A stretch of 64,000 nt of DNA from positions 8,068,501 to 8,132,500 of the forward strand of contig OY754470.1 of NCBI GenBank assembly GCA_963575645.1, read 5' to 3'. Numbering within the stretch: the stretch's first letter is position 1; every line of letters begins with the position of its first letter. Under the pieces are notes generated by a model. The model searched no databases and was not told where the DNA came from. It saw only the letters and a list, made by a program, of their open reading frames with translations. Shown here in pieces: positions 1 through 9,510 of the stretch. The DNA is from Xanthostigma xanthostigma. Its lineage: Eukaryota; Arthropoda; Insecta; Raphidioptera; Raphidiidae. Made by a program: the position numbers and the translations under genes.

Positions 1-99
1 ATATCACAGTTAAACGATATGCTCAGATCTGTAAATATAACATTGTTAAGAGGTGGTAGCTTTTTACACGCTTTATATTCGTTTCACTTGTAAGTTTGT

Positions 100-137
100 A
101 TGTATGTATGTAAGTAAGTATGTATGTTTGTTTGTAA
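100..137. repeat. TATG/TAAG microsatellite-like tract
   Basis: Imperfect tetranucleotide run of the TATG type with TAAG and TTTG variants. It sits just inside the tip of foldback copy 1. The same kind of run recurs in the same place in the copies at 18352-18897 and 56387-57124, so it looks like a part of the element. Confidence 0.7.
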
Positions 138-198
138 ACTCGTTTGTACTACAGCAAGTGGTTTATTACAGTAGTATAATATGACAGCAATGTAACTA

Positions 199-288
199 CA
201 GTGTTTAGCCGTGCGGTCTAAAGCACGGGTCTTCGCTGACGTCAACTCTCGGAATCACGGGTCGTGGGTTCTAATCCCGTCCACGCTG
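199..288 (+). other. tRNA-Leu/Ser-like segment inside foldback copy 1
   Basis: The block has an A-box-like start (TTAGCCGTGCGGTCTAAAGC, close to the D-arm of type II tRNAs) and a B-box-like GGGTTCTAATCCC, 90 bases in all. The outer seven bases (CAGTGTT with CACGCTG) nearly pair as an acceptor stem. The central part does not fold into a convincing anticodon arm. A second copy is at 18680-18761 on the other strand in the same family. I read it as a captured tRNA or SINE head that could supply a Pol III promoter; function is not shown. Confidence 0.5.
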
Positions 289-548
289 AAATAAAAAAAT
301 TGTTTTTTTTCGGCAAATTTTTGACAATAAATCGAACTAAAAAGTGGAAAATAAATATAGTTTAAAAAAAACTAAAAATCACGCTTTATATCAATTTATC
401 AAACTAAAAAGTGAAAAATAAATATAGTTTAAAAAAAACTAAAAAACACGCTTTATATCGAACTAAAAAGTAAAAAATATTTTTTTTAAAATAAGCTTAA
501 AACAATAATGAATAAAAAATACTAGTATTGTTGTGAAAAAAGCGTGGG

Positions 549-581
549 GCGCTCGATGTACGAAAATGTGGAACAAAGCGC
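549..581 (-). other. Conserved 33-base apex of foldback copy 1
   Basis: This is the only non-palindromic part of the inverted repeat. It is bounded by GCGC on both sides. Read on the minus strand, its interior (about 25 bases beginning TTTGTTCCACATTTTCG) matches the apices at 56276-56308 and 56737-56769, and differs by one base at 18468-18500. The orientation here is flipped relative to the other three. Confidence 0.75.
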
Positions 582-961
582 CCCACGCTTTTTTCACAAT
601 AATACTAGTATTTTTTATTCATTATTGTTTTAAGCTTATTTTAAAAACAATATTTTTTACTTTTTAGTTCGATATAAAGCGTGTATTTTAGTTTTTTTTT
701 TAAACTATATTTATTTTTCACTTTTTAGTTCGATATAAAGCGTGCTTTTTTTAGTTTTTTTAAAACTATATTTATTTTTCACTTTTTAGTTTGACATAAA
801 GCGTGTTTTTTAGTTTTTTTTAAACTATATTTATTATTTTCATAATGCAATATTATCACAATCGGTGAGGTGAGAATAAAGTTGATAGTTTTTGAAAAGC
901 GGTGGTAATATTTGTTGAGGCGTTCTCTACTCAAATGCATGAGACGGAATTTTGAATATAT

Positions 962-1386
962 AAGGTGACGGTAAGTGCTCGTATTTCTCTCGGAGGAAGA
1001 AACTATTACTAATTTGGAATGATTAACCTCTATCATTTGGGGGTCGGAAATTCGTCATTATTTTTATGATAATGACACTTCTGTGAGAATTTTTAATTTA
1101 TTGTAAGTTTTAACTGCACACAGCATAAAATCTAACAGTAAATTTCGTGGTTTTTAGCTTTAGGAAGGTTGGAAGCTATCAGAATAAGGCTAAAAAGTGA
1201 GAATATATACAGGTATTTTTTTTAATTTTCAACTCCCAAAATTCGGGCTTTTTTGTAAAAAGAAAACCGAAGTAGATTTTCTCGAAAATAACGCATTTCC
1301 GACCCCCAAGTGATAGAGGCTAAATCATTCCAAATTAGTCATAGTTTCTTCTCCCGAGCGGAATACGATCAATTACCGTTCACCTT
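962..1386. mobile_element. MITE with AGGTGACGGTAA-type ends, copy 1
   Basis: The ends are inverted (GGTGACGGTAAGTGCTCG at the left, ATCAATTACCGTTCACC at the right), and about 60 further bases inside each end also match as inverted repeats. A second copy lies at 49375-49781. There is no reading frame of note. The superfamily is not recognised. Both copies sit just beyond an end of the ACGCTTTATAT foldback family. Confidence 0.6.
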
Positions 1387-1542
1387 GTATAAAATTAAAC
1401 GATTTAAATGAAATGTGTGACTTATGAATAACAAATACGTATAATTTAATCCAATTATTTCTTTTTCGAAAATACGCAAGAAATATAAGTTGAGTTTCTT
1501 TTGGGATTCTGTGTAAAATATAAATATTTATAAATCTACAAG

Positions 1543-1745
1543 TAAATAAAATTGTCGACCAATTCTTTCAAACTATATATTGACAAAAATAAAATTATAA
1601 ATCAATATTACAAAACCCAGATCGAAACTTTATTTTTTGTAATATTGATTTATAATTTTATTTTTGTCAATATGTTTGAAAAAACTTGGTCGACATTTTT
1701 ATTTATTTGAAGAGTTCTATGTAGACGTTATTCAAAGACTTGGAT
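1543..1745. repeat. Palindromic Penelope-like remnant
   Basis: Two inverted arms (TAAAATTGTCGACCAATT and its mirror) surround a degraded centre that keeps CAGATCGAAAC, the 3' half of the hammerhead-like motif seen intact in relatives. The right side continues with GAAGAGTTCTATGTAGACG, the usual outer flank of this family. Relatives lie at 8343-8448, 9322-9510, 11740-11955, 31198-31410, 61828-61990 and 63245-63345. Confidence 0.6.
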
Positions 1746-1807
1746 TTATAAATCCAGTACAAAAATAAGTTCTATTCAGTATTTAATTAAAGTTTAGTTC
1801 AACTCAC

Positions 1808-1900
1808 CTAGCGAAAAGTTCGTTCAACAATCTGACTAGTTCTTCGGCTGTGCATTGATCCGATAGACTCGTGAAACCGCAAATGTCAGCAAACAAAATA
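1808..1900 (-). CDS. Ac3: Adenylyl cyclase, ADCY5/6-like: exon F (start of C1 catalytic domain)
   Basis: The exon has 93 bases, an acceptor ending TATTTTGCAG and a donor GTGAGTT. It encodes the start of the class III cyclase fold after completing a split Ser codon: [20 protein letters not shown], then [10 protein letters not shown]. The Asp in FADICGF corresponds to the first of the two Mg-binding aspartates of C1. The second (in GDCYYC) is expected in the next exon, outside the window. The protein makes cAMP from ATP at the plasma membrane downstream of Gs. It joins exon E in phase (ENV-S-ILFADI) and ends in a split codon. I see no break in it. The assignment to the ADCY5/6 and fly Ac3 type rests mainly on exons A and D. 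Confidence 0.93.
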
Positions 1901-2134
1901 CTGCAAAATAGACAACAAAGTACGTTACAACCAAATGTCACATATCCAATAAAATCAATAGCACAAATGTCTCTAGAGATCATCTTTGATATTAGATATT
2001 ATATTAATACCGTGTAATATGTACTGAAAATATCGACGAGTTCTTAATCGACTCACGAGGGATCATCGAGATAATTTGAACTTGTTACATGGTTTCGGAG
2101 AATTTTTCTTATTAAGATACATTCTCATAGTACA

Positions 2135-3155
2135 AGATCCCGATTAGACTCGATCTTCACCCATCGAGTTTTGTAATGAAATTTGAAGTTTGAGAGATTA
2201 TAATGTATTAATAAAGAAAAATTGATTTGGTTGCCATTCAATTTCTTGGCACAGCTATTTTTAATAAAAAAATGAAGTTCTGAAATGTTGTTATCGAGTT
2301 TTCAGATAAATTTATTCTCAATCTAAAGTAAAATATGTATATAAGATGCCAAAGTTTGGTCGACATTTTGGTTCCTGGCATAAAAACAGGTAGACAGGCA
2401 CCTTCGAATTAGTATTTTGCAGTTATAGGGTTTTCTATATTGTCATGTATGAAAATGTAGATAATTTTATTGCGAACACGTGGAACATATTATATGTAGG
2501 TAACCAAGGCTACGAATAACAAATCGACCAATTTTTTCAGAATGTATATGGACAAAATAGTATATTACATCACAAGGGCCGAAAGTTGAATTTTCGGCCC
2601 TGCGCGTCATGATGCCCTCGACTTCACCTCGGGCTCATGACGCGCAGGGCCGAGATTTCAACTTTTGGCCCGTGTGGTGTACACGATTTTTCTTCATATC
2701 CGCTCGAAAGTACGTACTTTCGTCAGCAGGGACGAAAGATTGACATTTACTCCCAGTGAGAACGGCGGGAGGAAAAAATTTCTCATGCGTATTTATACTC
2801 GTAACTAGGGTTACCGCTGTCATTTAATATAATAAATAACAGGGAGTAAATGTCAAACTTTCGATCGAGGTATGAAGAAAAATTATAATTCAATAATTCA
2901 ATGACGTTTCGGTCCGAATTTGAATTATAATTTTATAATTTTTTGTCTATATACAGTCTGAAAAAATTGGTCGATAATTTTATTTATTTTAAATAAATTA
3001 AATTAAATTAACAGCTTTAATTTATTAAAAATAGCTGTGCCGAGAAATTAAATGGCAACCAAATCAATTTTTCTTTATTAATACATTTTATTATCAAAAT
3101 TCAAATTTCATTAGAAAACTCGATGGGCGAAGATCGAGCCAAATCGGGATCTTAG
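2135..3155. repeat. Large nested foldback
   Basis: The outer arms of about 130 bases (2135-2265 and 3018-3155) are inverted copies, sharing for instance ATTGATTTGGTTGCCATT and its mirror. Inside lies a Penelope-like remnant (CGACCAATTTTTTCAG near 2525 and its mirror near 2955, with GGTCCGAATTTG near 2912). Inside that is a hairpin at 2574-2674 and a further inverted pair (CTTCATA...TGACATTTACTCCC near 2692-2752 against GGGAGTAAATGTCA near 2842). So inverted-repeat elements have landed inside one another. Confidence 0.65.
2574..2674. repeat. Near-perfect hairpin
   Basis: AGGGCCGAAAGTTGAA near the left end and TTCAACTTTTGGCCC at the right pair with few mismatches. A second pairing, CCCTGCGCGTCATGA with TCATGACGCGCAGGG, continues the stem toward a loop of about 25 bases. 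It is the innermost layer of the nested foldback and is much richer in GC than its surroundings. Confidence 0.7.
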
Positions 3156-3835
3156 ACTATCAAGAGCATCCTGTTTTTGTCTATTTTATTTAATATCATC
3201 ACTAAAATGATGAAAAAAACATGTCACAATTTCTGCCTTATGGTTAAATCCATTCCGTTTGTATTTTGGTGTTCAGTTGACTATAAATGATCTGAAACTG
3301 ACATTCACTAAAGTCAGTAATTTTTTTTTTCATTTAGTTAATTAAAACTAGGTATAATGAAAAATAGAACAGGTAATTCACAACAAGGACAATTTCTGTC
3401 TACTGAAACAACAGTAGAAAAAACCTCCTTCAATATTACAGTAAGCCCCATCCTTAAAACTGTTCATCTGAACAATTCAATTAATGCAAGAGGATTTTAA
3501 TTAAATTTAATGTATCCCTTGTTTTCTTTAAAACGTACCAATATTGTTTTTTATTATTTTTATTCCGTCGGTTTATTTTTAATGTACTGCTGTGTATAGA
3601 GACGTCTTCTTCAAGATCTGCAGTTTGAAATAATTTATCTAAAAATAGGTATCCACAAAACATCAACACAAGCATTCTTTATGTACGTTTCGCTAACCAC
3701 GTTAAGATCATTAGAAAATGATTATTATTTAAATTAAAAGTGATATCGTTCATGATAATAAATAAAGAAAATGCTTCAAAGCAGTCTGCCGGGGTGTTCC
3801 TACCGGAATTTTGTTATGCATTTTTAAATACAGTT

Positions 3836-4318
3836 TGTCACACCACGTCTTAAAAGGCCACGCCACACTGGTGTACCCTGGTGGTCATGTAGAGAAACAG
3901 AGGCAAGATGGCAGCGGAGCGTATGAACTAGGAAGTAGTGTTCATGTTACAAAACTTAAATTAATAAATGTGTTGAATTAAATAATATTCATGTTACAAA
4001 CTTACGTTAATAAATATGTTGAGTAAAATAATATTCATGTTACAAACTTACGTTAATAAATATGTTGAGTAAAATAATAAATTGGGGCCCAACGTGGGGC
4101 GCCAGTTTGTGACAATTATTATTATTTTACTCAACATATTTATTAACGTAAGTTTGTAACATGAATACTATTTAATTCAGCATATTTATTAATTTAAGTT
4201 TTTTACAATGAACACTACTTCCTAGTTCATACGTTCCGCTGCCATCTTGCCTCTGTTTCTCTACATGACCACCAGAGTACACCAGTGGCGGCGTGGTTTT
4301 TTAAGACGTAGTGTTACA
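3836..4318. mobile_element. Fossil LTR-retrotransposon ends in inverted arrangement
   Basis: Two LTR-like copies of about 230 bases face each other (3836 to about 4080, and about 4106-4318), each with TGT/ACA-type ends. Between them at 4083-4100 is a primer-binding-site-like sequence matching a tRNA-Lys 3' end closely. A sub-block of about 55 bases is tandemly repeated in the left copy. No gag or pol coding is present. It is a broken remnant; the arms have diverged in many places, so it is not recent. Family not determined. Confidence 0.6.
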
Positions 4319-4492
4319 ATTTTTAAATATAGTAAGATTTATTAAAGGAATTGTACCTATTTGTAATAGCGCTACTTACGAACACTCGCTATAATTACAG
4401 CATTTACGCAAAAGCAGGTGTAATCGAGAAAGTAAAGACTACAATAATAGAAATTAATACAATGATAATAAAAGCGACGTGAAATGATTTAC

Positions 4493-4614
4493 CTGACATT
4501 TTCATGCCTTTGAATGTATATTTTATGGAACTGCGCCTCTTTAGGTTGGCCGGCTATGTCTGCTTTCATTTCCATTGCCACGTGCCGAGGTAGAACTGAC
4601 AATAGCAGACTTTC
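4493..4614 (-). CDS. Ac3: Adenylyl cyclase, ADCY5/6-like: exon E (linker helix and entry to C1)
   Basis: The exon has 122 bases, an acceptor ending CTATTGCAG and a donor GTAAATC. It encodes [20 protein letters not shown] and then [20 protein letters not shown], plus two bases of a Ser codon finished by exon F. The [18 protein letters not shown] block is the conserved end of the helical transducer between the membrane cassette and C1. [13 protein letters not shown] leads into the first strand of the cyclase fold. It follows exon D in phase 0 (RENQQQ-ESLLL), exactly as in ADCY5. Nothing is missing against the family. Confidence 0.95.
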
Positions 4615-5601
4615 CTGCAATAGACATTGCAATATGTTTTTAGTATCCAAATTCGTATTATTTACACTTTGTAACACATACAAAAACTGGCAACGAAATC
4701 GTGAAATGTGAAATTCTCTACAGAGTGGAGCAAAACATTTTTCAAACATTATTTCTTGTTCACAATTTTTTTTCGAATATTTTTTCTACGTTGATGATCG
4801 GCCTACTTTTACTGTTTGACTGATACTTGTTTTTTTTTTTTTTTTTGAGTATTCGAAACACCTCTATGAAAATTCAAATTGTTTGCAAAAAGGACTTCTA
4901 CTGTCTATTATACAGGGACGGATGGGCCCACATGGATTTTTGGAGTTTTCCCGTAGGCCAATTGCCTATATTAGCTTATGTATTTTTGAAATTAGGAAAA
5001 ATTATGTTATTTTAAGAGGTACAATTTTTTTTCTATTTAGAAAAATAGTGCTTCGACAGCTATGGTCATTAGCACATTATACATTATAAGTATGTAAGTT
5101 ATGTGATTAAACACTATGGAAGACAATCAATGGTAAGTATATGCTAACAAAAAAGGTAAGAACGATATAATATGGGGACCGAGCTTCGTGACTTTCACGC
5201 CAACTGGTGATAAAAATGTTCATTTTAGGGGAGTATTTATTCAAAATATAATGATATACCTATTATGTGGATAAAAAAATTGCATTAATACTTATGTCAA
5301 CTAGTGATAGTTTACTTTTCAGTTATCGAAAATACTTATAAGTAAATTACAAAGTAAAATACTAATATTATACAAAATATTATATTATAAAGAAGAAACT
5401 ATTTATACATAGCGTAATTTTTACATTATACACTTTAGACACTGTTGTTTGTGGTACAACTTTGCGGTTATGACAACTTGCCCATTTAAATTGCGTTCTA
5501 CAACATCATATACATGATAAGAATTATATAATTTTTCGCCTTTTGAGCTATTCTGTCCATGTACATGAGTATTAATTACAGGTTTAAATGCGTACTTCTT
5601 G

Positions 5602-5798
5602 TTTTTGACGTGATAACGTCTTATAAATTGATGAAACAGCAGCTGCACGCACGTGTAACGTTCCGCCGTAACGTTCCGCCTGACCCTGTGCGTGCAAGCG
5701 AGAGCGCAGTAATGTATTATTAAATATGATATTCGAGCGGAATACGTTATCACGTAAAACTATCGTCCGTAAACCGACTTTACAGACAACCAATTTTT
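5602..5798 (+). repeat. GACGTGATAACGTC repeat family, copy 1
   Basis: It starts TTTTTGACGTGATAACGTC, continues with a GC-rich block (AACGTTCCGCCTGACCCTGT) and ends ACGTTATCACGTAAAACTA, then CCGACTTTACAGACAACC and a T run. Other copies lie at 15490-16080, 29799-30370, 43963-44220 (other strand) and 60381-61058. The subterminal GACGTGATAACGTC and ACGTTATCACGT face each other like inverted repeats. There is no coding. The class is unknown; a MITE-like DNA element is likely. Confidence 0.65.
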
Positions 5799-6827
5799 TC
5801 AAATAATTTTCATTGTTTCTACTATAAAATGATCCCATTTACTTCATTAATTAGATACTGGAGGGCGCCAACTTCGCCAGTAGTGCTGCCTCTATGTTTC
5901 ACGCACGGACCCCATTATAATATTTTTTATTTTGTTTAAAAACAAAAATAAGCTCTAATAAAACATTTGAACACCACAGTGTATGTATCATCAAATACAT
6001 TAGTTTGTCGGTGGGGTTCGGTACTGAGACCCGAGTTTTTAATTAAACCTTTGGGTGAATTTCACAACAAGGAAGTTAATGAATCTTTTTATTTTACTTG
6101 GGACTTTCCGTATGTAATTCCTATGTGTTTCCATATTTCAGAGGCATCAGCCGAAACTTAAATGTAACCTTTATAAAAGATACGTAGTATTTTGTATGAG
6201 TGCGTGTGTTTGTGTGTGTAACAACACTTTGTATAATGAACTTTATTCTGATTTTCACTTTCAAAGGACTCGGATAATGTACATGCTGTCCTTATTCTGT
6301 TTGCATACTAAGTTCTTATGTCCAGTAGCGCAACTAAATGTGACCCGACTCAACGTTAAAATATCATAAAACGCCTCATTGTATAGCTGAAAAGGTATTT
6401 TAGTGCTTTATATTTTAACATCCGTGTTTATATAAGCGTTTTAACGCTATTAACCGTAATTTTCGGGCTTTTATAATATACAATTTAAGCGCTTTTAAGC
6501 CTGCCAAATGACATTTTTTTAATGTCTAAAATAGCGAAGGAACATCTCTTCGCATTTTTGTTTTCATTTTGTATGATCGACTCGAAGAATATAATTAATT
6601 ATATCGGAGAAAATTATTTTGAAGAATAAATTTTTTCAGACAAATATATTATCAAAAAATATAATAATAATAATAATGCGTTTAACGTCCGTTTCTCGAC
6701 TTTATGTCATAACAGACGCCATTCGCACCATTACTATTTTTTTCTACCATACTTCCCGTTATTTTCCACAATTTTTAAACTTCAACTTAATTAATAGCAA
6801 TAAGCGAATGAAGGAGTTTTTAAGAAA

Positions 6828-7088
6828 TTAGGATAAGGTAGGCAAATTTTGAGCATAAGAGTTTGACAGGTAATCGGCCATGGCCTTGAATAAGGAACCA
6901 TCTCGATATTTATCTGGGATTGTTGAGGGAAACCATGGAAAACCTCAACAAGATGGCCGGTATAGGAATTACCGTTTCTCGACTAGAGACAGTGGGAAAA
7001 ACTCCCTGCAACATCTGCCCCCGTCTTGATTCGAACCCGGTTCCTCCCGAATGTGAGTCTAGTACTCTCACCGCTACCTCGCTCGGTT
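6828..7088 (-). mobile_element. tRNA-derived SINE, copy 1
   Basis: Read on the minus strand it begins AACCGAGCGAGGTAGCGGTG, has a B box GGGTTCGAATC, a body including GAAACGGTAATTCCTATACC, and ends CTTATCCTAA. It is about 260 bases. A second full copy is at 30575-30840 and a head-only copy at 34626-34733. The tRNA-like head carries the Pol III promoter boxes. A LINE partner is assumed but cannot be identified here. Confidence 0.8.
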
Positions 7089-7250
7089 TAACAAAAAATA
7101 TATAAATTCAATACATTAACGTTTGGTCTGGATTTTGACCTTCTTCAGAATTGATCTAAGTAAAAAAAATTAAATAATATTTAGAATTAGTTTTTAATAA
7201 CATTCGTTTAAAGTTTTTTAATATTGAAATATTCTATTATTATAATATGC
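7089..7250 (-). repeat. Penelope-like fragment with degraded hammerhead-like motif
   Basis: It abuts the SINE head. The minus strand at 7121-7148 reads CTGAAGA, then GGTC, a loop and GACC. The second half of the core is degraded. Downstream sequence (TTGATCTAAG, then ATTAGTTTTTAATAAC) matches the family members at 9322-9510 and 31198-31410. Confidence 0.55.
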
Positions 7251-8141
7251 TGATTATCTATTCATATGCATGGTTTATTTGTAGATATCTATCGCTTTGT
7301 TTGAAACGTGCATTTTGAAAGTGCGGGTTGAAATGTTGGAGGGACAGGTGATCAAAGTCTGATATAATTTACACAATAAACGTTTGTGTTTGCTATACTG
7401 CCTAACTCTAATCAAAACATTTCTGCATTAACTGTTGGTTTGCGCTACCGGCTTCATTGTATATCGGGTCAAACAATAAAAGCCTCCAGAAATTAACAGA
7501 TTTGCCATATTTTACAATGTACATACAATTAGTATCAAGACCGAAGTCTAGACAAAACTCCGTAAAACATAGTTGTTTTTACGACTGTAATCATATTACA
7601 CTACTGAATATTAGTTATTTTAACTGTCGAGCATCTATAATTTACAATCATTCATTCAAATAATGTAAACCAACCGTCTTTACATATTATGTAAATAGAA
7701 TGTTTCCTACATAGACCTCCACCATATTGACACGTTACCTCCACCACTAGTAACGCTATTGTTAATACAACTGCTTTATCCATGCGGATTATTTGATCAG
7801 GTCGTCGTGCCTCGTTACATTATTTTTTTTTTAATTTTAACGACTGAGCAAAAAACCAATAGTGGTACAGGCGATTTTTGAATACAGCGTACACGATTTT
7901 AGATTGTAAATGTAATTTTTCTTATTTAAAAATTGTTTCGGTATCAAGAAACACTGGTGTAAAATTGACTCTGTATCAACGACGTAGATATTTTTTTTCT
8001 GGGGGGGGTCTGCAAAGCAAAAAATCAATATTTTTTAAGTTTTTTTAATTTCACACAAGAATACTCACGAATGAAGGTGTCAAGCAAAATATTAATTCCC
8101 AAACTAATTTTACAAATTCCTTTTCAAAATGTATTTCTAAA

Positions 8142-8584
8142 TTTTTTGAAGTAAAACTTCTTTACGCACACTTGACTTGGGGGAGTAAGCTGGTGAATGC
8201 TTGACGAGAGTGTTACGAAAATTGTGTGATCGGGCGAGGCGAACAGAATAGCGTTACGAGAACGGTGATTTCTAGATTATTTCGTGATTTCATTTCGTTC
8301 TTGAACAATTTTATAAATTAATATTTCGTTCAATACATTAAATATTCTAATCTTTGATTAACGTCTTCAATAAATAAAATTATCGACCAATTTTTCAGAC
8401 AATATTATTGTCTGAAAAATTGGTCGATAATTTTATTTATTAAATATTCTACGCTTAAAGTGAATAAAATTGTAAATTCATTTTAAAGTTCATATTTTGT
8501 GAATTATAACAAATAACAAATTATGGCAGGAAGAAGTTTTACTTCAGTCGTGTGGTCTAAACTCTAAAGAACACTCGTTTTTTT
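8142..8584 (+). repeat. GAAGTAAAACTTC element family, copy 1
   Basis: It starts TTTTTGAAGTAAAACTTC and ends AAGAAGTTTTACTTCAGTCG, followed by TGTGGTCTAA and a T run. Copies at 34743-35226 (inverted) and 40463-41048 share both ends and the GGGCGAGGCGAAC block. A Penelope-like palindrome (8343-8448) is inserted in it. No coding is present. The ends have short internal palindromes rather than long inverted repeats, and the class is unknown. Confidence 0.6.
8343..8448. repeat. Near-perfect palindrome of Penelope-like ends
   Basis: TAAATAAAATTATCGACC plus AATTTTTCAGAC is followed after a few bases by its mirror, giving arms of about 33 bases. The left flank TCTTTGATTAACGTCT is the usual outer flank of the family. 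The ribozyme-like middle is absent. This looks like two ends joined head to head, nested in the element at 8142-8584. Confidence 0.65.
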
Positions 8585-8946
8585 AGCCATTATTATTTCC
8601 AGTTTAATTTTTTATTATTATGATCCTGGGGGGGGGGGTAATTACCCTCTTTTCCCCCATTTCTACTCCCTTGCTCTGAATAGAATTTGAAGTTTTCGTA
8701 ATTTATAAGAAATAGAACGTTATAATCGTGTTCAATTTATGCGAAACTGGGTTTTCAGAATAGCTTACGTACAGAATCGTTAATAATTGACATTTTCCAA
8801 AACTTGCAAGTTCTTTGTGAACATTCGCCGGCTTAATGCTTGCTCTTTTTGTCCAAATGTTTTTTTTGTAAAAAGTATCTACGAACAAGTTGGCAATTTC
8901 CGGTCTAGTCAACATTTGAACCTATACGTGACGTGTGAACATATAC

Positions 8947-9096
8947 CTGCTGTTGATTTTCACGTTGTGTGGTGAGTCGTGCTTCGATACATTGGCGTGT
9001 CTCTAGAAAGGCACGTCTTTGAGCCACTTCCCGCGGGTAATGGGTCAAGGCGCCGGCTATGTTGGCGCACACGAGAGCCATCAAGCTGCACCAGAT
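8947..9096 (-). CDS. Ac3: Adenylyl cyclase, ADCY5/6-like: exon D (TM6 and linker helix)
   Basis: The exon has 150 bases (50 codons), an acceptor ending TATTTTGCAG and a donor GTATATG, and is phase 0 at both ends. It encodes [20 protein letters not shown] (the sixth membrane helix), then [20 protein letters not shown] and [10 protein letters not shown] (the start of the helical transducer). The block THYP-EV-QR-AF-ETRQCI-ARL--QRENQQQ matches vertebrate ADCY5/6 nearly residue for residue and differs clearly from ADCY1, 2, 3 and 8, so it is the main support for the subtype. Fly Ac3 (DAC39E) is the insect member of this type. The donor GTATATG is less standard but keeps the frame exactly. Confidence 0.95.
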
Positions 9097-9202
9097 CTGC
9101 AAAATACAAACAAGCATGCAAATTGCAATTCAAATATTAAACATAATGATTTATCGTATTTTTTTTTATTGTAAATTAATAAATATTTTATAATTAGAAT
9201 CT

Positions 9203-9233
9203 CTGAAGATGGCAATAAACAATGTGCCGAAAC
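9203..9233 (+). ncRNA. Hammerhead-like motif (i)
   Basis: CTGAAGA (9203-9209), one base, a hairpin closed by GGCA/TGCC, then GAAAC (9229-9233). This is the core order of a hammerhead ribozyme (CTGANGA, stem II, GAAA), with one extra base before stem II, as in all the others here. Stems I and III are not convincing. The flanking direct repeat ATAATGATTTATCG (about 9147 and 9310) may mark the ends of its carrier. Activity is not shown. Confidence 0.45.
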
Positions 9234-9321
9234 GTAAGATAATATATTAAATGAATAATACAAAGTACAGCATTCATTGATCCATAGCCGCTATTTCTCT
9301 ATCCAATTATAATGATTTATC

Positions 9322-9510
9322 GAATAAATAAAATTATCGTCCAATTTTTCAGACAAAAAATAATAATTAATACATTAACGTTTAGGTCCGGATTTGGACC
9401 TTCTTCAGAACTGATCTAAAAAATATAAAAATTAATTAAGATTTAGTTTCTAATTGGTTTTTGAAAAATTCGCTTTAAGTTTTTAATTATCAAATGTTGA
9501 AAAAATAATA
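9322..9510 (-). repeat. Penelope-like fragment with hammerhead-like motif (b)
   Basis: The left end is the family flank AATAAATAAAATTATCG. The minus strand at 9376-9408 has CTGAAGA, stem II GGTCC/GGACC and a core that is not fully kept after it. Sequence beyond (ACTGATCTAAA, then an AT-rich tail) matches the copies at 11740-11955 and 31198-31410. No reverse transcriptase is attached, so it is a non-autonomous or truncated copy. Confidence 0.6.

Larger units (their letters stand above)
66..840. repeat. Foldback element, copy 1 (ACGCTTTATAT family)
   Basis: The left tip reads ACACGCTTTATAT and is followed by a TATG-rich stretch and a tRNA-like segment (199-288). From about 336 the sequence becomes a long inverted repeat centred near 565. 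Each arm is built from tandem copies of a module of about 61 bases (AACTAAAAAGT, an A/T run, ACGCTTTATAT): two on the left (about 336 and 402) and three on the right (about 659, 720 and 781). The arms close on GCGTGGGGCGC/GCGCCCCACGC around a 33-base apex. Related copies lie at 18352-18897, 56173-56382 and 56387-57124. No coding capacity is seen. The class is unknown; a foldback DNA transposon is the best guess. Confidence 0.75.
1..1807 (-). other. Intron downstream of exon F (partial)
   Basis: This stretch follows the last exon seen. The next cyclase exon should encode the rest of C1, including the GDCYYC metal site; I find no trace of it here, so it lies beyond the window. The stretch holds a foldback element, a MITE and a palindromic Penelope-like remnant. 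The remaining bases (841-961 and 1387-1542) show nothing I can name. Confidence 0.7.
1901..4492 (-). other. Intron between exons E and F
   Basis: This 2592-base intron is largely two repeat structures: the nested foldback at 2135-3155 and the fossil LTR pair at 3836-4318. The stretch 3156-3835 is AT-rich unique-looking sequence with no gene, RNA or repeat that I can recognise. Confidence 0.85.
4615..8946 (-). other. Intron between exons D and E
   Basis: This 4332-base intron holds an interspersed repeat (5602-5798), a SINE (6828-7088), a Penelope-like fragment (7089-7250) and another short element (8142-8584). The stretches 4615-5601, 5799-6827 and 7251-8141 show nothing I can name beyond AT-rich runs. 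Confidence 0.85.

Noticed and set aside
2700-2760. CTGACGAAAGTACGTACTTTCG on the minus strand as another hammerhead core
   Set aside because: The GAAA half is missing after the hairpin; only the first half fits.
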